From contig CAJNOI010000208.1 in assembly GCA_905250115.1 (NCBI GenBank), positions 81,073 to 145,072 of the forward strand: 64,000 nt of DNA, read 5' to 3'. Made by a program: the position numbers and the translations under genes. The stretch comes from Adineta steineri. Lineage: Eukaryota; Rotifera; Eurotatoria; Adinetida; Adinetidae. Shown piece after piece: positions 42,148-54,247 of this stretch. The notes below the pieces were generated by a model. That model was not told the DNA's origin. It worked only from the letters and a program-made list of their open reading frames with translations, and ran no database searches. Numbering within the stretch: position 1 is the stretch's first letter; the number at the start of each line of letters is the position of its first letter.

Positions 42148-42459
42148 TTATTGAAAAAGACCCAGTTGTTCGAATATCACCATGTACATATTCATATCAG
42201 TACTAAAGATTTCCTGGATAAGTTTCTTTGCACCACCAGACTTTTTCTTATCTATAAATTCTTCAATGTTTATCATAGCTCCATTGGGATTAAAATATTC
42301 TTTTAAATAAAACATAGATCTTTTGTTCAATTTTTTAAACTAAATATTCTTTATACCTGTCCTTGTTCCATATTGTGGATTATGATATGTTAAAAAGCCA
42401 TATGGATTGTAGAATTGTATTGAATCTGCATGGTTATTGTATAAGTAGTATGAATTCAT
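42148..42459 (-). CDS. Small protein of unknown function, two exons
   Basis: Exon 1 is 42357-42459 and exon 2 is 42148-42299; the 57-nt intron has GT..AG ends and is phase 1. The product is 84 residues. The first half is aromatic and polar (M-N-S-Y-Y-L-Y-N-N-H ... F-Y-N-P-Y-G-F-L-T-Y-H-N-P-Q-Y-G-T) and the second has E-Y-F-N-P-N-G and a Lys-rich helix (I-D-K-K-K-S-G-G-A-K-K-L). The repeated Y/F-N-P-x-G phrase on both sides of the splice suggests an internal duplication. No signal peptide. No family recognised. The short intron and the matching phrase support the model. Confidence 0.5.
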
Positions 42460-43663
42460 CGTGTCTCGTTTGCAAATGAATATGTTATAGATGAAAATGA
42501 ATATTTGACATATATTTTTTCTTCTCTTATATACTATATGTAAAATGATAAATAATGTAAAGGTGTAAAAAATATAATTAACACAAATTAAATTTGTCTA
42601 TGTCAAATTTCTTCCAGATAGTTACCCAAAACAATGTGCATATACGTATAGTTCACATGTTTCAAAAAACAAAATTATCAAGCATATCAAAAACTACCAA
42701 TAACAAATTATTCTTTTCATTTATTATAATCATGATAAGAAAATGTAAGCGAAAATAAATTTTGTTTATATATACTAATAGGTAAAAGTACAACAATTTT
42801 AAAATGACAGTTGTAAGTTTCTATTAAATTACCATGTTGTTATGTCTAATCGATATTTTAGTTTGTTTTCATCGTTTAATATTCATTTTATTATAGGGAC
42901 TGATATTATTATTAATTCGAATTTTTTAAATGTAATGAGACGATCAATAGTCAGATAGATTCTGATATGTTTCTTGCTTTTATTTCTGAATAAAAGAATC
43001 GATTCTTTTCATCTTTTTTTCTTAACAAAGAATGATCATTTGACCTTCATTTAATATGTCTTCATCAATTGTTTTATTTTGTTGCAATAGTCAAGACAAA
43101 AGAATATATCGCGATCAGAATAGAAAGTTTTTATTTTATCTTATTTTTTCATAGTAACCAGTACAATATCTTCGGACATTTCATATAGGATCTTGTATTT
43201 CTTCTGACTTTCAATCAGTGAGTTTTCGCTATGAACATCTTTCTGAAGTCTGCTTTGTCTATTATTTTCACTTTCACTCAATAGATTAGAGTATTTTTCT
43301 TCATTTGCATGCTAACGATCGAAACAGTTAGAATGCAAAATTAATTCATAAGATATATTGACATACTTTTGTGTAGTATGTATCAGTCACTATCGTCTTC
43401 TTTACTTATCTAAAAGAAAAATCAAATGTCTGATAGTTTTGTCAGCTACATAATATTATAAAATACGTTTTCATTCAATATATATATATATACCGAATTA
43501 CAGATAAAACTATATATCCTTTCTCCAAAATTATCAAACTAAAAATATAATAATACATTAAAACTATAGTTTCTAATCTATACTCTTGATAAAATTCTCC
43601 AGACGATATTTTAATAATAAATTTCATAGATAATTATAAAATTAAAAAGAATATATAGAGTAA
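42460..43663. other. Intergenic region
   Basis: About 1.2 kb, AT-rich, with a TATATATATATATA run near 43480-43492. No coding sequence recognised. Confidence 0.45.
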
Positions 43664-44146
43664 TTATTTGCGAATAAATTCTTCATAAAATGGTGGTGGT
43701 TCTTCCCAAGGTTCAGCAAGTAAGTTTTCTTCTTTCAAAGCCTTATTCCATTCTTGAATAGCATCACTTTCGAAATATGTTTGTAATGTATCGGGTGTAG
43801 TATCCTATAAGACATAATAACAAACATTTATTAATGTTCAAAATAATAATTATACCCATTCTTCAAAAATAACAAACGTTACTACACCATTTTTCTTGTC
43901 AAGACTACGCACTGTTCGATATGTATGACATGTTGGTGCAGCAGATGAAAGAGCGAAATCTCGACAAGCAACAATTAATGATTCAAGACGCGTTGCACTT
44001 GCTTCATCTTTAGCTTTAATCTGTTTCATTAAAAGTAAACATTAAGGGAATGAATAGATCCTAATATTTACCGTAGCAATTATAACAAAACGACCAGCAG
44101 ATGTTTGTGGAACTTCTAGAATAGGAGTTGTAGAAGATGTACTCAT
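43664..44146 (-). CDS. ABM-domain (antibiotic biosynthesis monooxygenase-like) protein, three exons
   Basis: Exons are 44072-44146, 43856-44020 and 43664-43804; both introns are phase 0 and about 50 nt. The product is 126 residues. It has the small ABM ferredoxin-like fold: a first strand G-R-F-V-I-I-A-T-I-K-A-K (residues 18-29), a helix with A-T-R-L-E-S-L-I-V-A-C-R, then T-C-H-T-Y-R-T-V-R-S, a central strand G-V-V-T-F-V-I-F-E-E-W (the F-x-x-x-E-x-W pattern typical of the family) and a helix D-T-L-Q-T-Y-F-E-S-D-A. ABM proteins dimerise into a beta barrel; members are cofactor-free monooxygenases, haem-degrading enzymes or of unknown role. The C-terminal tail is acidic and Pro-rich. Exact activity unknown. 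Confidence 0.8.
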
Positions 44147-45495
44147 TAGAAAGTAGGATATATCTTTTGTTCTAATACATTATTCTTTTACAAGCTATAT
44201 ATTGTTATTATGATGAAAGCAGGAGAAAGAATGGTATTAGTTTATCTTTTTTTCCCTATCAATTGCATTTAGTAGTATTTTTATTCCACAGAACGAAAGA
44301 TTGCCATCAGGCAATGATGTCGTTTTTTTCTCTTTGATGTTGTGGATAGATAATCGAGATAATATTTTCTTATTAATACACATTGAGGATTGACAACTAT
44401 TCAACATATTTGCTTCGTATATGTCGCATTTTATATTCATCTATCATTGTAAATAACAAAAGAAAAACGTAATCCTTTTATTATTTTGATGAGAACAGCA
44501 GGTATAGCAATGTATAATAATCGATATTTATTTATTTATCCTTTCCCACTCATCAGTAAAATTATTATCTCTCATAAGAATATTTTCTATCTTTATTCAT
44601 TGTATTCTGTTTCAATTCTCTCATGTAATATATAATTGTAAAGAACGAGATTCTTACGTTGAGTCGATATAGAAAATATATACTCATTAATTCTCAAATC
44701 GATTTTATTTTTAATATGTCATTGAATCATTAACATTGTTGGATTGTTGTCCTACTGAAATTAGTTTTCATATATTCGATGGTTTTCTAAGTGAAGAATT
44801 AAAATCAATATTTGAAAGTAATCAATTTAATAATTTACATATAGGTAAAAGAAAAAGGATTTAAAACTTCAACGATTTTATCTCGATTTTAAAATCAATA
44901 CTGGTTTGATAAGAAATTTATCATTTGGAATGCATGACAAACTATTTCATATCAAATCTATTATGTTATCAATAGAAACTATATATGATTTAATATTTTT
45001 TAAAACAACTTAAAATCAAAATGCATAAGTTAACTGACATTAAATTTCTTAGTGTTCCATCTTTTTCTTCTGTTGAATTTATGTCTGGATCGATAAAGAA
45101 TCGATCATTTTTGTTTTTCAAAAACCCAGTATAAACATTTATTATTTGAGAGTAATGGTGGATGTCTGTTTCTTTCACTCACACCAAGTTGATTGATAGT
45201 GGGAGACCTCTGTTGATGCTAACAGTGATGATATTTGCAAATTTTCGACATTTATTATAACATAGACATTTATTTTCAATCTAAACAATTTCGAAGTTTA
45301 TTTTTCAATTTTTTTGTGTTGATATTTTGTCTTTTGGTGTTTTTGCATCCAATCTTGTACTGGACAAACATCTATTTTTAATCTGATATATTTATATGCC
45401 TACAAGTTCTTATCATTTCACTTTGACAAATACTTAACAAATATACAATTTCACTTGCATCCAACGTTTCTATTCTCGTAACGTTTTTTGCGCAC
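44147..45495. other. Intergenic region with a gene scrap
   Basis: About 1.35 kb. At about 44736-44845 the plus strand reads D-C-C-P-T-E-I-S-F-H-I-F-D-G-F-L-S-E-E-L-K, ending at a GTAAAAG donor-like site; it looks like a stranded exon of an unidentified gene. Otherwise AT-rich. Confidence 0.35.
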
Positions 45496-45762
45496 ATGGC
45501 TCAACCGAATACAATCAGCATTTGTCAATTGAACTGCAACGGTATCCAAGCTGGCATGGAAACAATTACAAGACTTCTAGCCATTCTTCATCGTTATAAT
45601 TTCGAAATCAAACCGGTAAATTTTCATCCGGGATGTATACTTTATGTCTGTATTCATCGTGGATTAGGTGTCGATCCGAATCCACTTAATCAAGAAATGA
45701 TGATTCACAACACCCCCGTCGGAAAAAAACAGCTTTACACTATTCAATGGACATTCGCTTAA
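45496..45762 (+). mobile_element. LINE endonuclease fragment
   Basis: The first 30 residues of an 88-codon frame read I-S-I-C-Q-L-N-C-N-G-I-Q-A-G-M-E-T-I-T-R-L-L, the opening of the apurinic endonuclease domain of non-LTR retrotransposons (usual form I-x-x-W/Q-x-N-C-N-G-I). After about residue 40 the match is lost and the sequence becomes unrelated. It is a short remnant with no reverse transcriptase nearby. Confidence 0.45.
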
Positions 45763-46266
45763 CAAATGCGTCGTTTGCTTGTGAAAAATACTACACAATG
45801 ATCATCTGTGTTTTTCCTCATCGATGCTTTCCAATTCTCGATAGCATCATCGGTTTAATTTCGGATGGATTTGTCTTTGAAATAAAGTCTTTTTTATGAT
45901 TATTCATTCAACTGATAAGCTTTGAAAGAATAAAAGTCATTTTTGTGTACTCAAAAAGTGAGTACACTACTAGAATCGGTCAGTGTGTCCGGCCGTCCGG
46001 CCGTCCGTCCGTTTACACGATAACGCACGAAAGGAGAGTCCGATTGAGCTGAAATTTTCAACATAATTCAGTCTCATCTAGATCTCGGTCGAGTTCGAAG
46101 ATGAACCTAATTGGCCGGGCCATTCCCGAGTTATTGAAAAAATACTGATATTTCCTGTTTTTGTTGTATTGGGATATTGACGTATTTTGACTTCGACAAA
46201 AAAACTTTTTTTTATAAGCAAATAAATCTTCAGCTATTATATACCATTCGATAGAGAATTTCAAGG
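45763..46266. repeat. GC-richer repeat with (CCGGCCGT) block, next to assembly gap
   Basis: At 45945-45967 a hairpin GTACTCAAAAAGTGAGTAC marks the left edge. Then, at about 45988-46012, GTCCGGCCGTCCGGCCGTCCGTCCGT, followed by GATAACGCACGAAAGGAGAG, GATTGAGCTGAAATTTTC and a CTCGGTCGAGTTCGAAG stretch. The composition is unlike the surroundings. A related CGTCCGTCCGTTCG word occurs at 61666. Such blocks are common in dispersed repeats; the copy runs into the gap. The part before 45945 is plain. Confidence 0.55.
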
Positions 46267-46366
46267 NNNNNNNNNNNNNNNNNNNNNNNNNNNNNNNNNN
46301 NNNNNNNNNNNNNNNNNNNNNNNNNNNNNNNNNNNNNNNNNNNNNNNNNNNNNNNNNNNNNNNNNN
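46267..46366. other. Assembly gap (100 N)
   Basis: Exactly 100 undetermined bases, the usual placeholder for a gap of unknown length. The repeat on its left probably caused the break. The order and distance of features on each side depend on the scaffold join. Confidence 0.99.
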
Positions 46367-48380
46367 ACAATTTTAACCTTCAAATTTGTTTCTCAATCGG
46401 CATATTAATGTGTGTCTTGATTAATATTTTAGAATTCTATGAAAACTCGACGATATAATGAACTTGTTGGATATTCTGTTAAATAATCGTTTTTTTTTCT
46501 GTACTTCTTCACATATAATATTTAATAGAGATATATGTAAGAGTTTTTCATAAAGAATATGTTATGATATTGTATGAAAAATGGGATCTAGGAAATCTTT
46601 TTGAATTCTTATCAAACTTCGTAGATGCATAAAAAATCAATAGCTTGAAAGAGTTTTGAAAATAAATTCGATAATACATTTGATTATCTAATTTTCGATA
46701 TTTAATTCGAGTGATATTCAAGATTATCTTGCTATCCCTATTATCCGCATAATATTTCTCAAAGTAATATAATAACATAATGTTAATAATAGTTTGATTA
46801 GACTATAGGGACTTCCACAATTGACATTTGTTAGTATCCATATCAAATGTGATAATAGTGAAATTATGAATCGTTTCCATAATAGTTTTTATCATAATAT
46901 TGTTACCTTGTCAGAGACTCTTTATATTGATTTGAAGACCATCATTGAACGACATGATACCCATCATTTTAATCAATGTTTGTCCATCAATAGATCTTTT
47001 CTTGCCCCATACCATGGATTTTTGTTTAATGATTCCTTGTAATACTCTACGATGACGTAACATTTTACATAGACGATTAAACGCAGTTTCTAATTTGATT
47101 AATTTAGCTGCAAACGATTGCGATGCGCTCTGTAATATTAAATGTAACGCTACTTTGGATCAATGGAAAGATACGAGCTACTTGTTCGATATTGTAGAAG
47201 GATATTGTGGACGTTCATTGAAAAGCAAAGATAAAATCATTTTTATGAAATGAAATGTTATTCTATTGTTTTTAAATAGATTTTTCAAATGTCGAATATG
47301 TTTTATTGAATTTTATTGATGTTACTTTTAACGAATTGACTTTCGAAAAAGTAACAAGGATGAAAAGTCTTATTATACGAACAATAAAGAACATTACAAG
47401 ATTAGATTTAATATATTGTCATTCAAAAAAAAGAATGTACGAATGCTGTAGTTTACTCTTAAGTATACTAATAATACGATAAAATTGATATGATATATAT
47501 GTATATAAGTAGAATCAATAAGTTTTACGTAAGCACTATGATATCTAATGATAAGACACCACATATACTTTTGATTTCGTCTCTCGTAAATCAAATCTTT
47601 AGTTAACTGTGTGATAAAAAATAATAGAAGGATTATCTAAAGAAAATATCCACTGTTTAGAGATGTACACTTTCGATTGCAGGACTATTATCTTCAGGGC
47701 ATACTAAAAATAGTGACATTGATCCTTTCTTTTAGTCTATAACGGACTTGGAGGATTTTTTGTTCTATACAGGCGGATAGAGAAAACGAAGCTCTATCTT
47801 TCTAGTTATATTGATATCAATTTTCAATTGTCTACTATGAAATGGAACTCTCGATCGAAGATTTGCAAACTAGAGAAGCCTGTGATAAATAATATACGTT
47901 TGAACTCAATCTCTTATATGAGTGTATAGAAAAAGCTGTCACAAAACTTCACTTTTGCACCTTTTGCTTCGTTTATAAAAAAAAGTCACATGTTTTTGAC
48001 ACTTAGAAACTTGAAGAAAAATTTTGAGAAAATCTGCATTTGTTCTTTCTAATGATGAAAACCGTATTTGTCTACTTTGTTTGAATGATAAGTTATTTTT
48101 AAAAAAAGGGCCAGTGTCAGTACTTTTGGTATGCCCTAAGTATGATAGCAAAACTGAATTTTTATAAAACCGTGACCACTTTATTCAATATCTAGATGAA
48201 AAAGATCGAGATGTCTGTATAAGTATTCTTTTTTCTTTCTTTCTTTCCCTCTGGTTATAAGCTTCGCATGTCATTGAGTACGGACGAGTCAAGAGTTCAT
48301 GCATATTGTTCATCACACAAGATCGATTTTTCTCTCCATTACTAACATCTACATTAATTTGTAAATCATTGATTTCATTA
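46367..48380. other. Intergenic region with weak coding relics
   Basis: About 2 kb. A 73-codon frame at 46821-47042 and a nearby open stretch at about 47095-47250 (plus strand, I-N-L-A-A-N-D-C-D-A-L) have protein-like composition but no family I know; possibly one decayed gene. The rest is AT-rich. Confidence 0.35.
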
Positions 48381-49176
48381 ATGATGGAGACAAAAAGTAC
48401 ATGCACGCCGATACCAGAAGAACAACGGAAAGCAGTTGATAACTACGAGAAACAATTCCGCTTCTTGTTCGGTTGCCATCAAGAAATTGACGGACATTTA
48501 TAATATCAAAAACATAATTAGTCGTGTTTACTCACCTTCTTCTTTCCCACTCGAGAAACTCTTGGATATAGGATGTGGTAACGGTTTATTCGCACGAGAA
48601 ATGATTAATGATGGTATTGTTAAATTCGTAATTGGCGTAGACGTTTCTAAAGACATGATTGATTTATCTATTCAAGAAAATAAATAAAATGATCAACGTT
48701 ATCAATATTTAGTAAAAGATGTTTACAGTTTGTTACCAGATGATGTAGGTGGAACAGTTCCAGTGATCATTTCGATTTACTTATTACAATATGCAACGAC
48801 AGTAGATGAGCTTTTCTCGATGTTGTTTGCAATTCGTCGTGCATGCGGTAAATTTTACATTGGTCTTGTTCCAAATCCATCTTTAATAGATAATGCTAAG
48901 AAAATGAAGAAATATGGAATGGATATTTGTTTTCACAAAGATATTAAAGATGGTGATGATAGTTTCTCAATTATCTTTGACTTTGATGAACCAAGTTCGT
49001 TTACTGTCACAAACTTTTGGTATTCACTTGAAACATACGAAAATATATTTCGAAAAGCTGCTTTTCGTACATTCGAATGGGTCAAACAGCATATCAATCC
49101 ACAAGCAACAGAAGAACAAAAAATATTTTTTGCTGATTATAATCAAATAGGCATGAGTTTTATAGCTGGGATTTAA
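48381..49176 (+). pseudogene. Class I SAM-dependent methyltransferase, broken
   Basis: The beginning from 48381 (M-E-T-K-S-T-C-T-P-I-P-E-E-Q-R) is in one frame; from about 48495 the protein goes on in another with I-S-R-V-Y ... L-L-D-I-G-C-G-N-G-L-F-A-R-E-M, the glycine-rich SAM-binding motif I, then V-I-G-V-D-V-S-K-D-M-I (motif II with acidic Asp). A TAA at 48685-48687 interrupts the frame, which continues at once with Y-Q-Y-L-V-K-D-V and I-I-S-I-Y-L-L-Q-Y-A-T-T (motif III/IV area) to a stop at 49174-49176. One frameshift and one stop in an otherwise well kept sequence of about 260 codons point to recent loss, or to sequencing errors. The methyl acceptor is unknown. Confidence 0.8.
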
Positions 49177-51299
49177 ATTTTTTACCACATAATTCTAACA
49201 ATAGTTATTTGAAATATCGTTTTACACAAAAAACCATACACTTCTCTAATTAAGGTAAATTGTACACTTGGTTTTCCCCACTGGTTTCTAAATAATCTCA
49301 CTAACATTCGTAGTCTCTTCTTATACATAATGTGACGATAGCAATAAAATGGGTGTTGGTGTGAGTAGGGGTATATTTCGTCCACATCCTTATTATTAAT
49401 TACTTAATAAAATGATTCCAACAATATTTATTCTTCTCATCGTTTACTTTTTATTCTAATAAGTTGGATATTTTCTAGATATACTATTGTAACTATTCTT
49501 TTCATCAAAAATCAAAATCTAAAATTAAGATTTAAAAAAAAATAAATAATTCTTAATAGAATTTTCATATTTCTTTTCTTTTTTTTAGATGACAAAATAA
49601 AAAGATTTGAAATTCTTATTAAAAATAATTCTATTTAAAAAATAAAATACCTTGATTTCTTAACAATCAAATCAAAACAATTTCTTTTTATTAAATAGTA
49701 TAGATTAACAAAACCGTCTTAACTTCCATTCAAATCAATTAAATTATTTAAAAAAAAATCTTTCTTTTATATTCAATAGGGTCTATATTCTATTCAAATT
49801 TTATAATTAGTATAATAAAAAATTATTGAGCAAATCTTCCTAAGATTATTCATTTATGGATCATGAAACCTTTGATTTTCTACTATAGAAAAGTTTCTAT
49901 TTATTGATAAATATTTTTCATCTCCATATAAATAGTATATTAATAAACAAAACTAATCACTATTTTATTCTTTTCGTTCTCTCGTCTTTGTGTTCTTATT
50001 TCTAATACATGAAGTTGTATGATATGAGCACAAGTGGAAGATAGAGTAATATACTGAGGATAGTGATAACATTACCTCATCCGTTCGACGTTGTAATCAG
50101 AATAAAATAAATATTCGAACAGGGATAAAATAATCTATAGATCTTATTCTTTGGTACAATATTCTATCAATTTTGTTTTCTATTTCAAAGTGTTAACTAT
50201 CTTCATTGATTATTATCATAGAGTTTTTCATAAAAAAACAACAGATCAATGTAAAACATCTCGAATTATTTTTGTTAAAATTTTCCATAAAAAAAAATGT
50301 TTTTGTAAAAGAAAAAGCTTTTCATTAATATAGATTAATTTGATAAAGAAAAGTAAATACGATTAAATTTCTCTATATTTATGTATGTCTGTTCGTATCT
50401 GTACCTCTATACAATCCAACCTATAATAATACAGATTTTCGTTTCTTTTCCACCTTTAGATTAACTAACGGATAGAAGAATCTCATATAACATTTGAATG
50501 TCTGAACAATGTGGAGACAGATTAGACAATCTTTTAATTAAATATATATTTATTTATTTATTTTCTATATTATTCAATAAGATATAACGAAATAAACTAA
50601 TTCCGTCGATTATTTTATTTTAAAGTCAGTGATACTTTTCATCTCTATACAAAGTAATTCTTAACACAAAATAACGTGATTTTTCTTTCCTTTTCGTTCT
50701 GTTTCGACTATTGATAAGCATTGCAATGTAGAAAAAAGATATTCGTTAATATTTTTCACCCTTTTTTCATAATTTTATGATGATAATAAGTTTGATTATA
50801 GTTTGAAAGCTTGACTATTACTTTAAAATCAAATGAAATGGAATTTTTGAACTGTTGATGTTGTTAACAAGAATTAAATATCGACTCAAATAATAATTGT
50901 TTGAAAAAGCTCTAAAATATGTCTATGCGATTTAGAAATTGATTTGATTTCTTTTTCATTAGTCTTCAGTATATTTCTATATTGTCAGAATATTTCAACT
51001 TTTTATATTAAAATTGATTTTTGTTTTATTTGTATTCTATATATATTTTTTCTTGTTCAGATAATTTGAAAAACATTAAACGATTAAAATCAGACTGATT
51101 TCTATGAGAAAAACGTTGAAATTAGACGAATATTTCAATGAAGATTTGTTTTGATTTTCTACGAGTTAATAATGTTGAAAATCTATTCTTTTTTTTCTTT
51201 GAGTTTAAACTTAACATTTCTCATTTAATTATCTTTGTTAAACTTGTTTGATAATTGTACCAATGTTCGTCCTCTTCATATCATTTTGTTGTTATTTCA
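49177..51299. other. Intergenic region
   Basis: About 2.1 kb, very AT-rich. A weak telomere-like pair GGGTGTTGGTGTGAG/CGTCCACATCC lies at about 49351-49389. No coding sequence recognised. Confidence 0.45.
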
Positions 51300-54247
51300 T
51301 ATTTAACAAGACATTTAATTCAATTATTAGAAAGTGAAATATTCTTAGGAAAAAACGTTCAAAATATATTTAAAAGAAAAATATGAACGATTGGATGAGA
51401 TAGAAAAGTAATTATTAAAATCGATTCATATGTAGAAATAGAAATGTAATTAAATATGAAATTCGATACGTAGAAGTAAATGAAGAATATTATTTTGGTC
51501 ATTGAGTTAATTCATATTTATTTATTAAAGATTTAACAGTCGAATGATATAATATCGAAGAATTGTTACCTGCATGTATAAATAATTTAATTTAATCATC
51601 AATGAATATTTTCTTTAGATTTTTCACAAAAATTTCTTCCTAATGCTTTATTCCCATCATTTGAAGATTAAAGAAGTAAATGAGTAATGATATACTGTTG
51701 TTAGAAAATATTTTTCACATTGAAAATAAAATCGAATCTGATATTGGACTAATGCGTTTACGCGATACATAAAAATAAAATAGAAATCAAGTAGCAAATG
51801 GTGAAATAATCAAAAAAAATTAAATAAAAACAATTGAGTGATTAGTCAAAGAAAAATTTCTTACTCGATTTTTCTCTAATTTATTTGTTTCTAGTCTTGG
51901 AATGTTATGATTTGAGACGTGTTACATATAATCATAGATTAATGTGGATGCAAGAAGCATTCGATCATTTAAATAAAGAAATGAATAAAACATCTAGAAA
52001 TAAAATTCATACTTTAGATTATCTTATTTATACAACATCACAAGTAAAAGAAAAGAATTTTTTTTTCTCTCTTTATTCTCAATTAAATCTGGTATTTTGT
52101 CGGTGGGAAATATTGAACATACTTTAGCAGTAACTGAAGAAATGCTAACAATTGATAAATAATATTTGATTTGTTTTTATTAAAAATAAAATATATTTGA
52201 ATTTCTCCAGCTCCGTCTCATGTTCATGATAATAAATACAAAAATTTATTATGAAATTATTAGAAAAAATCGAAGATGAACTAAACAAGAACGAAAAGAT
52301 GATATAAATACAAATGATAAACAAAATTTAAAATTATTTCGAACAGTTATACAAACGAAAAGTGCTAAAATACATAATGTAAGATCCGATGATTATTTCG
52401 AAGAATGTGAAATATATGACAAAATCGAGCACAATTAATATATTTCGAAATAGTCTTTCTACAATTTTACTTTATCTAGTGAAGTCGAAAACATCAAGCA
52501 AAATTATTTTCTTGTTATCGTCATAAGAAGCATCCATCTCTTATTTGAAGTTCTATTAGAGAAATAAAGAAATGAAATGAGTAGCTTCACCAAGAGTATC
52601 TATTATATATACATCGAAATAAGAAATATTAGAAAATCTACTAAAAAGAAAATTGTTGCTCTTTACAGTTACAACATACTGTCATTCACGATTTTGTGAC
52701 TGATACTTTTAAACCAACTGATTAACGAATCAATAAGAGTTACTAAGAAATAAAAAATCTCTTTATTGTTAATTGTTTACACATGTAGAAAATTGCATAT
52801 TATGTTGTTCGAATGATTTTATTTGTAGTTGAATATATAGTAGAATATTGTCTCTATTTTGTAAAATGAAAGATCGACGAGAGATATTTGAGGATTTTAT
52901 AGAAATTATTAAGGAAACAAAAATATGATTGGAACGTTTTTCTCAAAAACAATCATTCGCTGTGAATAATGTTGTTTTTAAATAAATAAAATAGATATCA
53001 TTTCCTAAATTATTCATATTTGAATTTCTTTCTTTATTATATTTGTTCAATGCAGATTCTATATACAAAACTTCAATGAATACGAAGGGTTTATGAAAAA
53101 AATCTGAATGAGAGAAGAATAGAGATAATTTATTCAATGAATCTCTAAACATTTTTCTAGATTTAAAACATAAATCTCATGAAGAAAATTGTTTTGATGA
53201 AAACTTGAGTCTGTTAGACTAAAATCTGTATATTTCATCAAATATTAAAAAGAATTTTTCTTTATTTTCATTTCTATTTTATGAATATTTAATCTAAGAT
53301 AATTATTTCTAAATATGTTTGTAGCCAAGCAGAGCGGTTATACAAAATCGTAAAACATGAAAACATGAACATGACCGTTATAGAATGAGCAGAGAGTACG
53401 AACTAAGAAAAAAACAAAAAATATAATTTTCATATTTAATTTCAATGTGTGGCAACTAATTATTGCTTTTGTTCCTCAAACCTCAAGACTTTTCATCGTT
53501 CTTAACTGATCATAGTTAGATTTATTGTTTTGTATCTATCGACAAATATCGATATAATCTCAAGTTTAATTTTGATTTTATTTTTAGTGGTTGATTGAGA
53601 AATGAAGATTTACTATTCGTTTCTCGTTTATCTCGATTAATTGAAGGTGTAACAAACATGAGTATGATATTAGAGAATAGAAAAATAAAATAATTCGATT
53701 GAAAATTATGATGTTGGTGATCATTATGAGCACATTTTGATTTTAGATGATTAAGTTATGAATATTTATTTGTTAAAGTTAGAAATGAGAGAAAGATTCT
53801 TTTTTAAGTCTTGGTGCATGTGAGTTGAAATACTCTATGAGAACTAATATCATAATTTTTATTTTCTAACAAATCGTATTACTAATGGTTACTTTATGTA
53901 AGTTAAGTGGATATTATTAGAAGTTTGTTATAATAATAATAATAAATCTTTCTAGTTGAGTGATGTCAAACAAAGTGGTGCAACAATTTTTCCTGTAGTT
54001 GGCGATCATTTGAAAGAAAAGAAAAAGAAGTGCTGCATTGTGGCATAATGTTTATGTATCAGGTGAAGATTAGATAATCAGTTAACTTTATTTTTTCTGG
54101 TATATCTAAGAAATAATTTGTTATCTTTTCAGAAGATTCCAATAGTCGTCATGCAGATATTTTTTTAATTTTATTAAATGGATTGATGAAAGTGGGGATC
54201 AAGAATTTCATCATCCATGTGTTTATTGGATTCAATGGTATGAGTGA
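51300..54247 (+). pseudogene. Prolyl 4-hydroxylase alpha-subunit gene, heavily decayed
   Basis: Fragments in the right order cover most of the protein. About 51320-51430: N-terminal coiled region (L-L-E-S-E-I-F; E-R-L-D-E-I-E-K). About 51510-51600: V-N-S-Y-L-F-I-K-D-L-T-V-E, then N-I-E-E-L-L-P. 51885-52140: the peptide-binding TPR region (C-Y-D-L, L-M-W-M-Q-E-A-F, T-L-D-Y-L-I-Y, then G-N-I-E-H-T-L-A-V-T-E-E-M-L). About 52375-52437: D-D-Y-F-E-E-C-E-I-Y. 53325-53380: P-S-R-A-V-I-Q-N-R-K-T, then R-Y-R-M-S. 53701-53744: N-Y-D-V-G-D-H-Y-E-H with the iron-binding H-F-D after a shift. 53956-54000: S-D-V-K-Q-S-G-A-T-I-F-P-V-V-G. 54140-54220: S-R-H-A-D and K-W-I-D-E-S-G-D-Q-E-F-H-H-P-C. Many stops and shifts separate them. 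The living enzyme hydroxylates collagen prolines in the ER. Confidence 0.82.
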
